Shown: one piece after another, positions 11,205 to 24,000 of the stretch
Numbering within the stretch: the stretch's first letter is position 1
How the letters are laid out: the number at the start of each line of letters is the position of its first letter
Source: Vicia villosa
Taxonomy: Eukaryota; Streptophyta; Magnoliopsida; Fabales; Fabaceae
Assembly (NCBI RefSeq): GCF_029867415.1
Contig: NC_081185.1
Coordinates: 137,919,191-137,983,190, forward strand
Direction of reading: 5' to 3'
Length of the DNA stretch: 64,000 nucleotides
The notes under the pieces: generated by a model
Told to the model about the DNA's origin: nothing
The model's database searches: none
What the model saw: only the letters and a program-made list of their open reading frames with translations
Made by a program: the position numbers and the translations under genes

Positions 11205-11760
11205 GTATCTAAGTACCGACTGACAACCTCTCCTTACGCAGAAACACCATAACATCGTCTCCTACATTAAAACTTTAACCTTCACGCGTTTATGAACACC
11301 CACTTTATTCTTCTTCCCAATTTAACAGCTATGATCTTCTCAGCTATATTCTCAACAGTCGCACTAAATCCAGATTCTCTAGAAAACGTAACCAAATCCA
11401 CCACATGTTTAGGGACAAAAGTATAAACCAGAGAAAAGGTTGATTTCTCTGTAGTTGAGTGCACGACATTGTTATAAGCAAATTTAATACGAGGTAAAAC
11501 TAAATCCAACTGCTTCAACTTGTCTCCACTAACACTCCGAATCATATTTCCCAAAGTTCTATTGGTTACCTCAGTTTGTCCATCTGTTTGATGATGAGCT
11601 ATAGAATTCCTATTCATCGCGGTTCCAAACAATCTCCAAAGAGTAATCTATAAATGACTGAGAAATTTGGCGTCTCTGTCTGAAATAATCGACTTAGGAA
11701 CCTGGTGAAGACGCACAACCTTCATGAAAAACAATTTGGCTATGTTGAACGCATCAACAA
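11205..11760 (-). pseudogene. Ty3/gypsy integrase fragment
   Basis: On the minus strand this encodes the second half of an LTR-retrotransposon integrase: [17 protein letters not shown] with the second catalytic aspartate, then HHQTDGQTEVTNRTLG with the catalytic glutamate, FAYNNVVHSTT, and a C-terminal part in another frame (FNVGDDVMVFLRKER). An in-frame stop at about 11645 and a frame change after 11282 break it. The wording is that of a chromovirus-type gypsy element. No LTR, reverse transcriptase or first catalytic aspartate accompanies it. It joins the PMD gene directly at about 11760 in the same orientation, forming a chimeric open frame (11648-11908). Confidence 0.85.
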
Positions 11761-12867
11761 GAAGGTGTCTAGACATGTGGTTCTCCCACCTCATATGCCC
11801 TGGATACAATGCTGCATTGTCAAATGAGCGATAAAGACGGTGCACCGAGTATGGTGTCCCGACGACATCATCTACCGTCAAAGCATCAAGCGTCCTCCTG
11901 TACTCCATAGCACCATCACGAATTGCATGCCTTCTCTTCCATCTCCTCGCGAGTGGAGCACTCGCTGGGACACAATGCAGTCTCCTATCACAGATGCGGG
12001 GGAAATACTCGTATATCCATCACTGAAGAAATAAAAAAATGATTAATATGACATCCAACAAATAACCAACAAACTCTAATAACAAATTAAAAATCAAAAA
12101 AGAAATGTTAGTATACATGTAATAGACTTAAATAACCAACTAGCTGTCTAGTCTTAGGCTCGAAAGAAACTCCAAGTGTCGTGTATAACATAGTCAACGC
12201 TGCCACTCCCCAAGCCCACTTTGGAGTGTTTAGGCTATTAAACAACCAAAGGTAGCGAACATCTATAGAAACACCTTACTTGCTTGCAAAGAGAGTACAT
12301 GCCATTAGATGTAGCATGTACACCCTAGCGGTAGCCTCATACCTCTCTATCGTCACAAGCTCATCGTGTCTACCTCTCAACCAAGACATCCGAAGGTGCA
12401 AGCCTCTCTTAAAAGAAAACTCATCAACCTCCAAATCCTATACAACCTCCAAATTCTCTACAGCTTGTGCTAGCGCCATCCCCTGGTTAATATGAGGACC
12501 AGTACCAGCGATGGGAATATGAAACAACGATGAGACATCATTCAATGTGATAGTCATCTCCCCAAATGGAAGATGAAATGATGATGTCTCAAAGTGCCAC
12601 CGCTCAACAAAAGCTGACATGAGGGAGGTGTCGAGCATGGTAAGTGAGCACTCGGTGAACTCCAGCAGGCTAAAGTCAATAACAATACGCCTGACCTACT
12701 CAGGCATCTCCCCCTCTGGGAAGTTGTTCAACTTCGAGTCATGGGATGTGATCTTCAACGTCAGACGCTCCTGTAAGAAACAAAATTAAAAAAAGAGTCC
12801 ATAAACTTTCAGATAGTCAATCGAGCCATAATGAATAATTTGCAATAAATAAATATAACATATATAC

Positions 12868-13560
12868 TAGAGCTGTCAATATGGGCTACCCGCCCCTAAA
12901 CGGGTCGGCCCTAGCGGGCCCTGGGCTTTTCAGGGCTGGGCCAAAAAGGCCCTGTATAATATGGGCTTGAGATTTACTACCCGAGTCTGGCCCTACATGG
13001 GCTTCGGGCTACCCGACCCTAAATGGGCTTTTTTATTTAAAAAAATTAAAATAAAAACTCCATAATATTTATTATAAATAAAATTAAAAATTATGTTATT
13101 TTAAACATAATACATTTTTAAGTACTATATTATTTCTTATAAATACTATAGTGTGTTTCTAAATACAATATATGTCTAAATTGTATAAAATAATACTTGA
13201 ATATTTATTATAAGAGAAAAACTAATATAATATGATGAAAAAATGTTGATTATATTAATGTATAATATTTAAAAGAGAAAGATTGAATAAAATAGAGATA
13301 AAATTTAGTGAAGTGTGAAAAATCAATATGCTATTTTGGAGTAAGATAATATAAATATTAATATATATTTTTAAAATTTATAATTATGCGGGCCTGAAAA
13401 ATATGGGTTGGGCTAAAAAGGCCCTGAAAAATATGGGCTCTTCAGGGCTGGGCTAAAAAGGCCCTGAAAAATATGGGCTCTAATTTTAAAGCCCAAACCC
13501 TATGAAATTTTCGGGCCTGGCGGACCGGATCATATGGGTTAGCCCATTTTGACAGCTCTA
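12868..13560. mobile_element. hAT-type MITE with 8-bp target duplication
   Basis: Terminal inverted repeats TAGAGCTGTCAATATGGGCT and its inverse (one mismatch in 21) bound a 693-bp non-coding element. ATATATAC is duplicated exactly at 12860-12867 and 13561-13568. The YAGNG-type end and 8-bp duplication fit hAT. The interior repeats GGGCTGGGCTAAAAAGGCCC-like segments around an AT-rich core. It sits inside an intron of the PMD pseudogene. Confidence 0.92.
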
Positions 13561-13692
13561 ATATATACCTCGCCTTGCCATAAACGGAATACGACATGGT
13601 CAACATATCCTGTGGGCATAGACATGTCAGTAGGTCCTCCTAAAAAGGCTTCATCAGTGTGAACTAATGACTTTGTAGACGCATGTGTCGTG

Positions 13693-16218
13693 TGTAACAT
13701 CCCGATTTTTATTAATATTTTTATTAATAAAATTAGTAATTATATTATTTGGTGTTTTTAATAATTACTTATTTATTTAGTTATTATGTGATATAATAAT
13801 TATTTAAGTATTTAATTATGTGAGTGTTTGTATTTGACTCAATTGAGTTATTAGAGATATATAACTAAATGGGCCTAAGTGATAGAAACATAATGGATGG
13901 ATTGGTGGGTTAAGCCCAATTGACATAAGTGAGATAGTAAGAGAAGGTTAGGGTTTTAGAGGTTACTATTTTCATTTGGGGGAAAAGATAGGAAGAAGAG
14001 AAAAGAGGCAAAAGGGAAGAGAACAATGGTGGAAGAGAAAAGCTAGAAGAAACCTCATTTTCGCAGCAAGTTTCAGCATTGAGTCACCTTAGCAAAACGG
14101 ATGTATCTCTCAATCCAACCGTTGGATCGTCGCATGGTTTTGACACAACGTTCCTGACTCATAGAGGTAAGTTCTGACCGGAGCGATTTTGATTTTGAGG
14201 ATTTTAAGTTCGTCTGATAAGCTGATTTCCGAACTGGTTTTTAGGTGTGTCTCCAAATTATGTTTGAAGGATTTATTTTGGAGAAAAGCTTAGAGCTATG
14301 GTGAAAGATTTCATATTTTCCAAGGTAAGGGTGGGGTTCTTTCATGCTAAAGGGTTGTATGATAGTATGTTATAGTGGGTTTAATTCTATACTTTGATAT
14401 CCATGTTCTTCTATGTTGCAATTTTGGGTATTTGATGATTGTTGGAATGTGATGATATAAATGTGATAAGTTGTGTGCAATTGATAATCTATGTGTATTA
14501 GATTGTTATGTTTGTTGTGAGTAAACCATTGATAGTGAAATAATGGGTTTTGTTATAGAATTGGAAAATAATGGAATAGAAATATAATAGTTGAATTGAA
14601 ATTAATATAGTTTAATTATTAATTGGATAGTTAAATTATTAGTTGAATTGATTCCAATAAGTCTATGTGATTGGAATATACTTGAACTTGGACCAATTAT
14701 TCGGTTTATCGGTAAATTACGGTATTTTGAGAAATTGTTTGTAATTGTGTTTTGGCTTGAATATGTATGTTGAGAAATATATATTGTCATGCCAATGATG
14801 TTGTTTTGATATTGATTCTTTATGGTTAGTTGGTTAGCATTAATTCTAATGACTAATTGCTTGATGTTGAAAATGCGTGTTCATGTATAATTGACAAAAA
14901 TGAGAATTAACATGAGATAGTATGATTACTAGTGTTAATTGGATTGTGTGAATCGTAATTGATTAATTGGCCTCTCATATGTGAATGATGTGTGTGTGTT
15001 GTGAATGTTGTGTACAATTGGTGGATAATTCATAGAGTTGAATTGTTGTGATATGTGGAAAGTTAAGATGGTAGAGATGATCTTAATTGCATATATTTGT
15101 GAGATTGTACATACATTCATATCATAGTGTGCCTTGAAACATAGGTGGAATTGCTTTGAAACACAAGCGTGGCTTGGATTCTAGAGTGAATCGGAAAGCG
15201 GTAAACTATATGTTTACATTTGGTGGCTTTGGTCTTGTCCGGATCTGAAGCGTGGCTAGATTCTATATGAATCGGAAGCGGTGGAACTTTGGGTCCATAT
15301 TGGGTACCACATGCATAGAGTCACATGTCTTGCATTGAGTTACATTGGAGTTATGTGATGTTTGAATATATGTAAGTATGTGATTAGGTGATTGTTATGT
15401 GTGCATGAGATGTGATAATTAAATTTGGTGATGTTTGATACATGATTTTGGTGATATATGTAAATGAAACGTATATGATGAGAATGCAAATATATATATG
15501 TATTAATGATATATGTATATATGTGGAATATATGAACCATGTTTTGCCATTGTTGATAGTTGTATTAATTTACGTTGTGATTATGAAGTATATGTTATTA
15601 TGTGCTTGAATGACATACTTGTAAACTTGAATACATTGTTATAGTTGATAGTTAACATTATTGTTGTGATGCAAATTGCTTATATTGAGAAGTGGTGAAT
15701 TGTGTATGATTTTATCTTTGCTATATGTACTATCATACTTTCCTTTATAATGTTTGATATCTCACCCCTTCTGCTGATGTTTCCCCTACCATGGGAAATG
15801 GGCAGGTACTCAAGTATAGCTGTGGAAGTTTGTAGATTCACCGTGTCTGGTTGGTGTGTCGCTCTGATACGTAGCACTCGGGGGTTGTCTATATTGTTGT
15901 TTCTATGTTGTTCATGTTTTAGTTGTTGAGTTCCAAATTGGATAATGAGAAGTACTATGATGTTTGAAGTTGTTTCCGATTAAATAAGATGATTTGTTTA
16001 TAAATTCGAATGTTATGATTCCGCTGCATATTAAAATGAAGTTGGTTTGTCTAAGAGCTGTTATAAGTTGTTTTGTGCTTCTCTGAGATTAAAGTGCTAT
16101 GTATCTGTTTATGAGTTGTTTATAGGAAGTAAATGTGATATCCCAAATGCTTGTTGATAGTTTTTAAAATACTCTGATTTCTCGCATGATATTTTTTGGT
16201 AGAATTTGGGGTGTTACA
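13693..16218. mobile_element. Solo LTR (2.5 kb) with 5-bp target duplication
   Basis: The sequence begins TGTAACATCCC and ends GGGGTGTTACA, the TG..CA ends of an LTR, and is flanked on both sides by TCGTG (13688-13692 and 16219-16223). There is no internal retrotransposon domain and no second LTR, so this is a solo LTR left by recombination. Length and termini resemble chromovirus LTRs of the Tekay type, which is an inference. Removing the LTR and one TCGTG copy keeps the PMD reading frame continuous, showing that the insertion came after the PMD gene. Confidence 0.88.
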
Positions 16219-16659
16219 TCGTGGCGTATGTATCACAAGGAGACAACTCATCAACCGCCGCAGGAGCCTCCTTAACAACCACCTCCAAATCGGGTACTTG
16301 TTCCTCCAAAGCGGGCACCTCCATAGTTGGTTCCTCCACAACCGATACCTCCACAGTTGCCTCATCCATAGAGGGTACATACACAACTAGCTCCTCCACA
16401 AGTATCTGCTCAGCCACAAGCACAGGTACACGTGCATCCTCCGTAGTAACAACTCTAGTAGTCCGACGTTGGGGTGCGTAAAATTGCGCCTGCTTAACCA
16501 AATGTTTCTAGTGAGAACCAGTTGAAGAATGTCTTCTAACCCGTAGCTGGAAAGCCTCTGCCTCATCCCTCCGGGCATGAGCTTCCGCTCTATCAACCCT
16601 GCAACGGAACCGCCTTTACCCTTAGTCCTCACTAAAACAAATGAATAAGGCAAAAAAAT

Positions 16660-16862
16660 GAACTACCGGAAATTTAGAAATTTCTAGTAGTTTCCAAAAA
16701 AAATATGAACTACCGGAAATTCTTAAAAAACTGAACTACCAGAAATTTCAAATTTTCTGGTACAAATGCCTCAAAAAGGCACCGGAAATGTTGAAATTTT
16801 CGGTAAAAAATATCAAAAATTCATAAAATTTTCGTGAATTTTCTCCAAATCAATAGAAATTA
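16660..16862. repeat. CCGGAAATTT palindromic repeats (left block)
   Basis: Several copies of ACCGGAAATTT and AAATTTTCGGT-like words, some forming short palindromes, lie between the PMD N terminus and the Helitron. The same words crowd the subterminal regions of the MULE (48580-48900 and 51870-52160) and of the MITE at 46773-47283. Confidence 0.7.
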
Positions 16863-19032
16863 TCACTATCTACTTAATATAAATGTAAGGTTGTGATGAT
16901 GACAACCCTAGCATTCTCTTATGTGTCATCTTCATATAACTTCATACTTATGTGTCATTCTCACAAAATCCTACCTCCCAAAATTCTACCAATTAAATAT
17001 AATTATAATAATAATTAAATTTTTAATTTTTCATAGACAACAAATTAACAATATTTAATTATTTAATATTTTATAACTCTAAAATATATTTCAATTATAA
17101 AGTATACAAATATTAGATAATTTTTTTTATATGTATGTAACAAATTATATATGTAACTCTCAAATATATTATATGTATGTATTTTTATGTTTATATTTTA
17201 ATAATATTTTATTATTTAATATTTTGGAACTCTCAAATATATTCTAATTATAAAGGATAAAAATAATTTATATGTATATATTTTTAAGTTTTATATGTAT
17301 GTATTTTGATGTTTATATTTTTAATAATATTTTATTATTTAAATTCTACCAATTAAATATAATAATAATAATAATAAGAATTATATTTAATTTTTAATGG
17401 ACAAAAAATTAATTTTTACATTAACTTAAATTATTATAAAATTAAAATATAACCTATAAAAAATTAAAATTAATATATATTTTTGGAATATTTTGTTTCT
17501 TATTTATAAATGTATAGTGAATTAATTTTAACTTTTAAGTTTTTCACAATAAAAATAATGGACATTTAACATCATATAGTTACAGAATTGATTTTCCATC
17601 ATTATATAATTATTCTTTAAACGTTATTATGAAATTAATTTTCTTAATAAATATTCAAAAAAAAATTCTATCCATTTCATTTTCATAAATAAATTAATTA
17701 ACGTTACTCTTTGAATAGTCAATAAATTAATTAGCGTTACTCTTTGCATAGTCATAAATAACGTCATAAAATTAATTTTCCTAATAATAATTATGGAAAG
17801 TTAATTGATAGAATTATTATAAATTGATAGGCACAAATAAAAATCAACAATAGACTCTCTCTTTCTCTCTTTAAACCGACGTTATAGTCATTCTCATACA
17901 AATACCAATAAAACTCAACAGCAATCTCTTTTTTTTAACCAATGTTAGATGCATTATGCATTATCACACAAAATACTACATGATGTGTCTAGGAATTACA
18001 ATTTAGAAGATAAGGTAATTTAATTTGATTTATTGTTTTCTATCTTAGTGCACTCTTGAATTCCAAATTCTCCTCACAAATTCCATTAATTCATGTTGAT
18101 TTTATTTTTCATTGATCAACTTATTTTTCTATGATTTGTATTATTTTTAGTGTCTCAAAAAAACACGAATTTCCACTATGATTTTAATTCTAAATAGGAT
18201 TAACCATGTGTGAAGGATGAAAATATTGAAATATAGATGAATTCAATAATTAAATAATTGTCATTGTGTTAGATGTATATGTTGGAAATGACTAAAAAAA
18301 ACTTCATTGTTTTGTAAATAATAAGGTTAATATCATGTTCTATTTTTAATTTGTAAGCCTTACTTGAGTATGTAATTGTGATTATCTATTGATATGTATT
18401 AATTGTTTCAATTGCAGCTAGGTGCAAAAACAAAATGTTGGTGGGACTAAATAACACCACTTAAGGACAATGAACCACATTTATAAATTAGGCAGTATCA
18501 TGAGACTAATGATTTTATTTTATGGATGTAATGGTATGATTTATCATGTACTTCCACTATGAAATGTATTTGAGCTATTAAGAAAAATAGTCTCATTTTA
18601 AAAACGACTAGAGAGTAGACTATAAATTTTAATGTTCAAAGAATAGTGACACTTTTTACTATTATTGACAAAATTAATTAAAATGATTATGAAATAAATT
18701 TTATTTTTGGATAAAATAATAAATTCCATGCATTGAACTTCAATCACAATAATCTAATAAAAATTTTAATTACTATTACTTAAAGACATTTCAAATCATT
18801 TTTAATTATTATCAATGTAAAAAAATTTAACGTGATAACATATATTTTAACATATAAATATTTTATGTTAAAAATTGCATAAATATATAAATAATTCACT
18901 TATTCATAAAGTTTCTAGAATATTTGTGAACTTATTCTAAAATTTAAAATTTTATTAATAATTTAATTTTATTAAAAATCTATCAAATGTATTTTATAAG
19001 TAAAGCTGCGCATGGCGCGGGCTTACATCTAG
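16863..19032 (+). mobile_element. Non-autonomous Helitron
   Basis: The candidate 5' end is TCACTATCTACTTAATATAA, preceded by A. The 3' end has an imperfect GC-rich hairpin (AAGCTGCGC..GCGCGGGCTT, about 19003-19024), then ACATCTAG, with CTAG at 19029-19032 and T following. No target duplication, as expected. The interior is AT-rich and non-coding, with a CT-rich patch near 17860-17880. It interrupts the PMD element's flank: the left side carries CCGGAAATTT repeats and the right side AAATTTGAAATTTTT repeats. Confidence 0.72.
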
Positions 19033-19213
19033 TCTCATTAAATTTCCTCTAATCACCTTCAAATTTTTGGTATTGTCCTTGAAATTTGAAATTTTTGATA
19101 CTCTTATAAATTTTGTAAAATGGTGAAATTTTTAAATTGAATATTTTAGTATTTTCTTACACTTTGGGGGGTGTTACATATAATAATTTGTAGGGTTGAC
19201 AGGTTAATTTCCC

Positions 19214-19778
19214 AAAATACTATGTTCTATGAATTTCGGCCCACAATTGAACTACACCGAAAGGAAAAGAAGTCACAACACAAGCAATACGACTGGTAGG
19301 TACTGGAACTCTGCAGCACTCTATGTATTGTAGTTTCTCATTTATTCCAATTGAAAAACAAAATTCCTGATCTGCGATTGATTCTCTTGAAGAACGAATA
19401 TGAACAATTCTTAACAGTAAGCTTCCATAAACCTCTTCCAATTTCTCTATCTCACATTCCCCCTGTTTCGTCTTCGATTTCTATGCAATCATTATACATA
19501 TGCCACTTTTCGATTCTCGTCGTTTAGCATCAATTTCAATTTCAATCATTCTCGCAGCATTATCCATTCATGCAATTTGGTACAAGGTTACTTAGGGTTT
19601 TAATAATCTTCTTGTTAACCGGTGTGAACAACTATGTGATTCTAGAATTTCGAAATTAAGCTTTTGTTAGTAGAAATTCAGGATCTCTGAAACGTTCATA
19701 TGCTGAATTGTTATTTATAAAATAGAATTATAGATTAGGTTTAATTGTAGCTTTTGTATGTTTTGCAGTGCTGTGAAC
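19214..19778 (+). promoter_or_regulatory. 5' region and leader of the NDUFAF8-like gene
   Basis: Short spacer between the MULE-like right end and the first coding exon at 19769. It probably holds the promoter and a 5' UTR exon, since the coding exon begins right after a TTTTGCAG acceptor. No clear TATA box. The upstream exon border is not certain. Confidence 0.4.
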
Positions 19779-20824
19779 ATGAAGGAAAAGAATACTAGCT
19801 CTGTTCTCAAGCGTATTTTAGTGAATTGTTCTTCTCAGGTTTGTAGAAACGTGCTTTTGGTTTTCGGCTGTTATAGGAAATTCAAAGTCGTCTCAAGTTT
19901 TTGGGGCCCTGGATAGATTAATCACAATTCAGCCTTAACAAAATAAATAGAGGTCCTGTTTAACTAAGTTTTATCTGTAACAAATATTTTATGAGGTCCT
20001 ATTTAGCCACGGTTTAATAGATATAAATTTTGGGCCCTGTGCAGTAGGTCGCCGTCAAAGACGACCTTGATGAAATTTACTGTGTTGTGTAAAACCTTTT
20101 CATCATATCAGTTTTTTTATTACTTAGTAAACTTATACATGATAAAGTTCACAAATCTTGGGTACTTATAACTGATTTACTTGATTTTTTCATTTATCAC
20201 TTGCGATAACTAAGTTTGATTTATTTGCTTAAAACGCGTTAAACATGCTATTAGGATTGAGGTTTCGGGTTGTTGGGTTGTTAGGTAGTGTTTTATGATA
20301 TATACTTTCTTTCCATTTAGACTTTCTCCTATATTCTATCCGTCTTATTAGTTATCATGCAAATTGATCTGGCTAAGTTTCATTCGGTAGGCAAAAGCAT
20401 ATGGGAGTTGTGTTGCAGCTAAGGTTCCAGACATTGAGCGTGATGTGTGTTTAAAGGAGTTTCTGGTGTTAAAAAGTTGTATGCAAAATACGGTATCATA
20501 TTCTATAATTATCTTGACATAAAGTTTTTGTTTTTACTCTGGCTCGGCATTTCAGTTGTGTAAAGCTATTTCTTACATTTTATTATGGGGAAATAGAACC
20601 ACAAGCAGCATTCTTGAAAGACTGAAGTGGAATGTTTTTGTAAACTTCATTTAATTGGATCATGCCTTTTGAGATTTACAAGTTGTTTCAGATTTTTTTC
20701 CATGTTTGTTTCTTTTTAACATTATTGATCTATTTTGTTGTGTCCACCGTATTTTGGCATATCTATTATATAACTTATGTTTAAAATTACTTATTGCTCC
20801 AAACAGCTAAAAAAGAAGGTTTAA
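19779..20824 (+). CDS. NDUFAF8: Twin-CX9C protein, NDUFAF8-like complex I assembly factor
   Basis: Three coding exons, 19779-19838, 20391-20492 and 20807-20824, all with GT..AG borders and phase 0, encode 59 residues. Cysteines at 17, 27, 40 and 50 form two CX9C pairs (C17/C27 and C40/C50), the twin-CX9C helical hairpin imported by Mia40 into the mitochondrial intermembrane space. KAYGSCVAAKVPDIERDVC and CLKEFLVLKSCMQN match the small plant homologues of NDUFAF8 (C17orf89), which in humans works with the methyltransferase-like NDUFAF5 in assembling complex I. The last coding exon contributes only LKKKV. The start is the first ATG after the exon's acceptor. The gene ends 263 bp before the RMC1 start codon on the same strand. 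The family assignment is from memory of the motif; another CHCH protein remains possible. Confidence 0.75.
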
Positions 20825-21087
20825 GTGAACATCCATCTCCTTCCCTGTTCCGGACCACTGAACAAACACAATTATTCATTGATGGTTGTCGAAATTTCCA
20901 GTTATCAGTCTAAAGAGGAAGGTCCTTAAACTTTTTGCAGGCAAAGGTTTAACCTTTAACACTCATATCTCCGGTTAATCATTGATACATTAACCTTTTA
21001 TCATCCTAGAGTCTAAATAACTTTAGCAGCTTTGCTGCAGTTTGTTTCATATCCCTGGTACTTACGGGATAAGCAAGAACCAGCAAT

Positions 21088-24000
21088 ATGTCTGGAAAAG
21101 CAACAACCTCGAATCATAATATAGGTCTGAGGGGATCTGGAGGTCTTTCACATGCTTACATTCAGTATCCACCGCTTCGATGTAATGTTCCTGGATCGGG
21201 GGGATTATTTTATGATGATGGAAATAAGTTGCTACTCTCCCCAACTGCTGACCAGGTAACATGATATGTTTCATATATTTGTTGTTCAGTGAAAAATTAT
21301 TTGTGTAATGTGCACCTTTTTGAATTTTATCGAAACAATGCGTTATCTATTTATTTCTCTAATTAAATGTTCAACTGTCAAATTACATATTTTTTGTAAT
21401 GTTTAGGTCTTTTCATGGAAAGTCAGTCTATTTGATCCTCTCATTGGTCCCACCACTGACTCAATAAGTGAAGGCCCTATTATAGCTATTCGGTATTCTT
21501 TAGACACAAAGGTTATAGCAATCCAGCGATCAAGCCATGAGATACAATTTTGGGATAGAGAAACTGCGGAAACGTTTAGCCACACGTGCAGGACAGAATC
21601 AGAAAGTATACTTGGATTTTTTTGGACAGACAGTCAACAATGCGATATTGTTATTGTTAAGACCACGTATGGTTGCCTCTTTTTTCATCTCAACATTTAT
21701 TACAATTATGTTGGTTAGTAATGCATTTTTTTTAATGTCCTGATGTTAAGTTCAGATGAGATCCAGCAAAAGCTAGTACAAATGTTTCCAGTATGAAAAA
21801 TTTTAAGTCCTATAATATGATTTTAAAGAATTATTAAATAATTTGGAGTCTTATATTATAAGGTTTGTAAGAATCTTCATTGGGTCAACTCAAGCATATT
21901 TGTTGATCTACTTGTCTGGTGCTTAAACCCGTCTTTAGAAATTTATGAATCTCCCGTCACGGACTCTCACTCTGCAGTGTTTGTGGTGGGGGGTCCAGCA
22001 ACTCTGAGCCAGTCTGGATGCTTTAATGCTTTGAAGAATGCTATTTTTTTTTTTTGCAGTTTTGATACACATTTTTACTTGCCTTCTTATATAAGGAATG
22101 CAATAACTTAAAATGCTGTTTTATGCCTTTATTTCCAAAAAATCATTTTTGAGAAGAAGCAATCTAATCAAATAATTTGAAGAAAGGCATTGCAATTATG
22201 GAATTCTCTTCTATAAATATTGAGGGGAAAATGGAAATAATTTTCTACCCCAAGGAACAAACTTAAATAGGAAATACTTATCTTGTTAGGTTAATGTTTT
22301 CTGCAGTCATACTTATACGCAGCCATATGATGAAATGTGGGCATTGTTATCCATACAATGGGTATGGGGTGGTTGTTCTTGAATTTATGTTTCATAACTA
22401 GAGTTTATATTGTTTTCTGATCATCAGTGCACCAGTGTTTGATATTGACCAACTTTTATTTTTTCTAGTTCTCTTCTCACATTAATATCTGTGACACTCT
22501 GATCATCAGTGTGTTTTATACACCAGTGTTTGATACTGACCAACTTTTATTTTTTCTAGTTCTCTTCTCACATTAATATTTGTGGCACTTGATTCTCTCC
22601 TACTACTCTTCCCCTCACTTTCTGTTTATTTTTCGTCATATTGGATGAACATTTATTTATTTTAGTTTTTTGGGAAAGGTAAAGAGAAGCTACAAATCTT
22701 AAATTATTTATTAAACGAATAAATAAGTCTTGCAGCTCTTGTCCATGAGGTTTCAACTCAATGATAAAAGTTCAACATTGTAATCTCAAGAGACAGAGTT
22801 CAAATCCCTTTAGACACGATTATAAAGTTACTATTAGTGCTACTTTAATTGATAATAATTTTCTCTATCTCCAATTTTTTATTTCGAAAAAGTCTTGCAG
22901 TTCTTTAAGATGTCTGTCAAAATAACCTGCTAAAACATTTTGTTGGCTGTGCAAAATAATGATGCTAAAAGTCAAGCTTATCCTACTAGAGTTGTGAAGG
23001 CATAGGACTTCCGGCACAATGATATTGTATTCTAAACTGTTGCAAATATGACACTACTCTCCGAGTATTTTGCGTTCCGCTGCATTTTTCCTTTTTTGTT
23101 TCTTAAGCAAAGAGATACTTATTTTTCTCTCTCTCTTTTTTTTTTACAGTGGTCTAGACTTGTGTGCATATAAATCAGAGTCGAAATCACTCCAACTAGT
23201 GGAAACAAAGAAACTGAATGTTAGTTGGTATGTTTACACACATGAAAGCCGCCTGGTTCTTCTTGCTTCTGGAATGCAGTGCAAGACATTCCACGGATTT
23301 CAGGTATGGAAAGTGTGCTTTTTGCTTATTTTTTTTTCTTTTAATTTTAGTACAATAAGATATTTATAAGATAGAGGATTAGTAATTTATTTTGTTTTGA
23401 TCAAAGTAAAATATTTCGTTATTATTCAGAAAAGAATAACATGCATCAATGCAGCTACTTCAGTAGTCCTTCTCACGACTCTTCAGTATCAAAATAGATT
23501 TTTTCTGATAGTGTTCCTCTGTTAATTCATTTGACTGATACAGAAACATTTCTGGTTAGATTTCATCTGCAGATGTTGTTCGCTTACCAAGGTTTGAGAT
23601 GGTTATGGCCAAATCTGAGGCAAATAGTAAGCCCGTTTTAGCAGCTGAAGACATCTTCATTGTTACTGTGTATGTACCAGTTGTATACTTCAACCTTTTG
23701 TAGTTAGAGTTGATAGTAAGCCTGTTAACTATTTTTTTTAACAATCAATCACAGTTATGGTAGGATATACTGCTTGCAAGTTGATAGAGTTGCAATGCTA
23801 CTCCATTCCTATAGGCTATATCGTGATGCAGTGATACAACAGGTTGGTTTTGCTCAAATTTCTTATTGACTTCAAAATTAAGTTCAACCTAAAGTTCTGT
23901 TTTTAGAATAACATTGGTGAGAGCTTCTCTGAACATATTCCAATTTTCTATTAAGCATGTGTTCCCCTTCTATTTTACAATCTTGGGTTATTTTTTCATT

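Larger units (their letters stand above)
11762..16660 (-). pseudogene. Plant mobile domain (PMD) gene, interrupted and decayed
   Basis: Reading on the minus strand: an N-terminal part (about 16653-16219) has VRTKGKGGSVAG and an acidic, Val/Glu-rich linker. After the solo LTR it continues at 13692 with DEAFLGGPTDMSMPTGY and FRLWQGE. An intron that now holds a hAT MITE follows, and the coding part resumes at about 12772 with ERLTLKITSHDSKLNNFP, then MLDTSLMSAFVERWHFETSS and FHLPFGEMTITLNDVSSLFH (PMD core, 12438-12638), DEFSFKRGLHLRMSWLRGRH, and WAWGVAALTMLY. A last exon near 12020-11762 has [14 protein letters not shown] and [11 protein letters not shown]. This is the aminotransferase-like PMD family (MAIN/MAIL relatives), proteins of gene silencing and genome stability that are also found inside transposons. 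In-frame stops near 12435 and 12278 and two insertions make it non-functional. Confidence 0.8.
11149..19213. mobile_element. Candidate composite MULE-like element carrying a PMD gene
   Basis: The right end, read inward from 19213, is GGGAAATTAACCTGTCAACC. It matches the terminal repeat of the MULE at 48512 (GAGAAATTAACATGCCAC) and of the MITE at 46773. The nine bases after it, AAAATACTA (19214-19222), recur exactly at 11140-11148, as a Mutator-type 9-bp duplication would. The proposed left end, GAGATTAATAAGCAC, is only a weak terminal-repeat match, so the left edge is uncertain. CCGGAAATTT-type repeats at 16660-16810 support membership in the same family. The element would enclose a gypsy integrase fragment, a PMD gene, a hAT MITE, a solo LTR and a Helitron. 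Confidence 0.45.

Noticed and set aside
14602..15929. Several open frames on both strands
   Set aside because: They lie within the solo LTR, have low complexity and show no domain.
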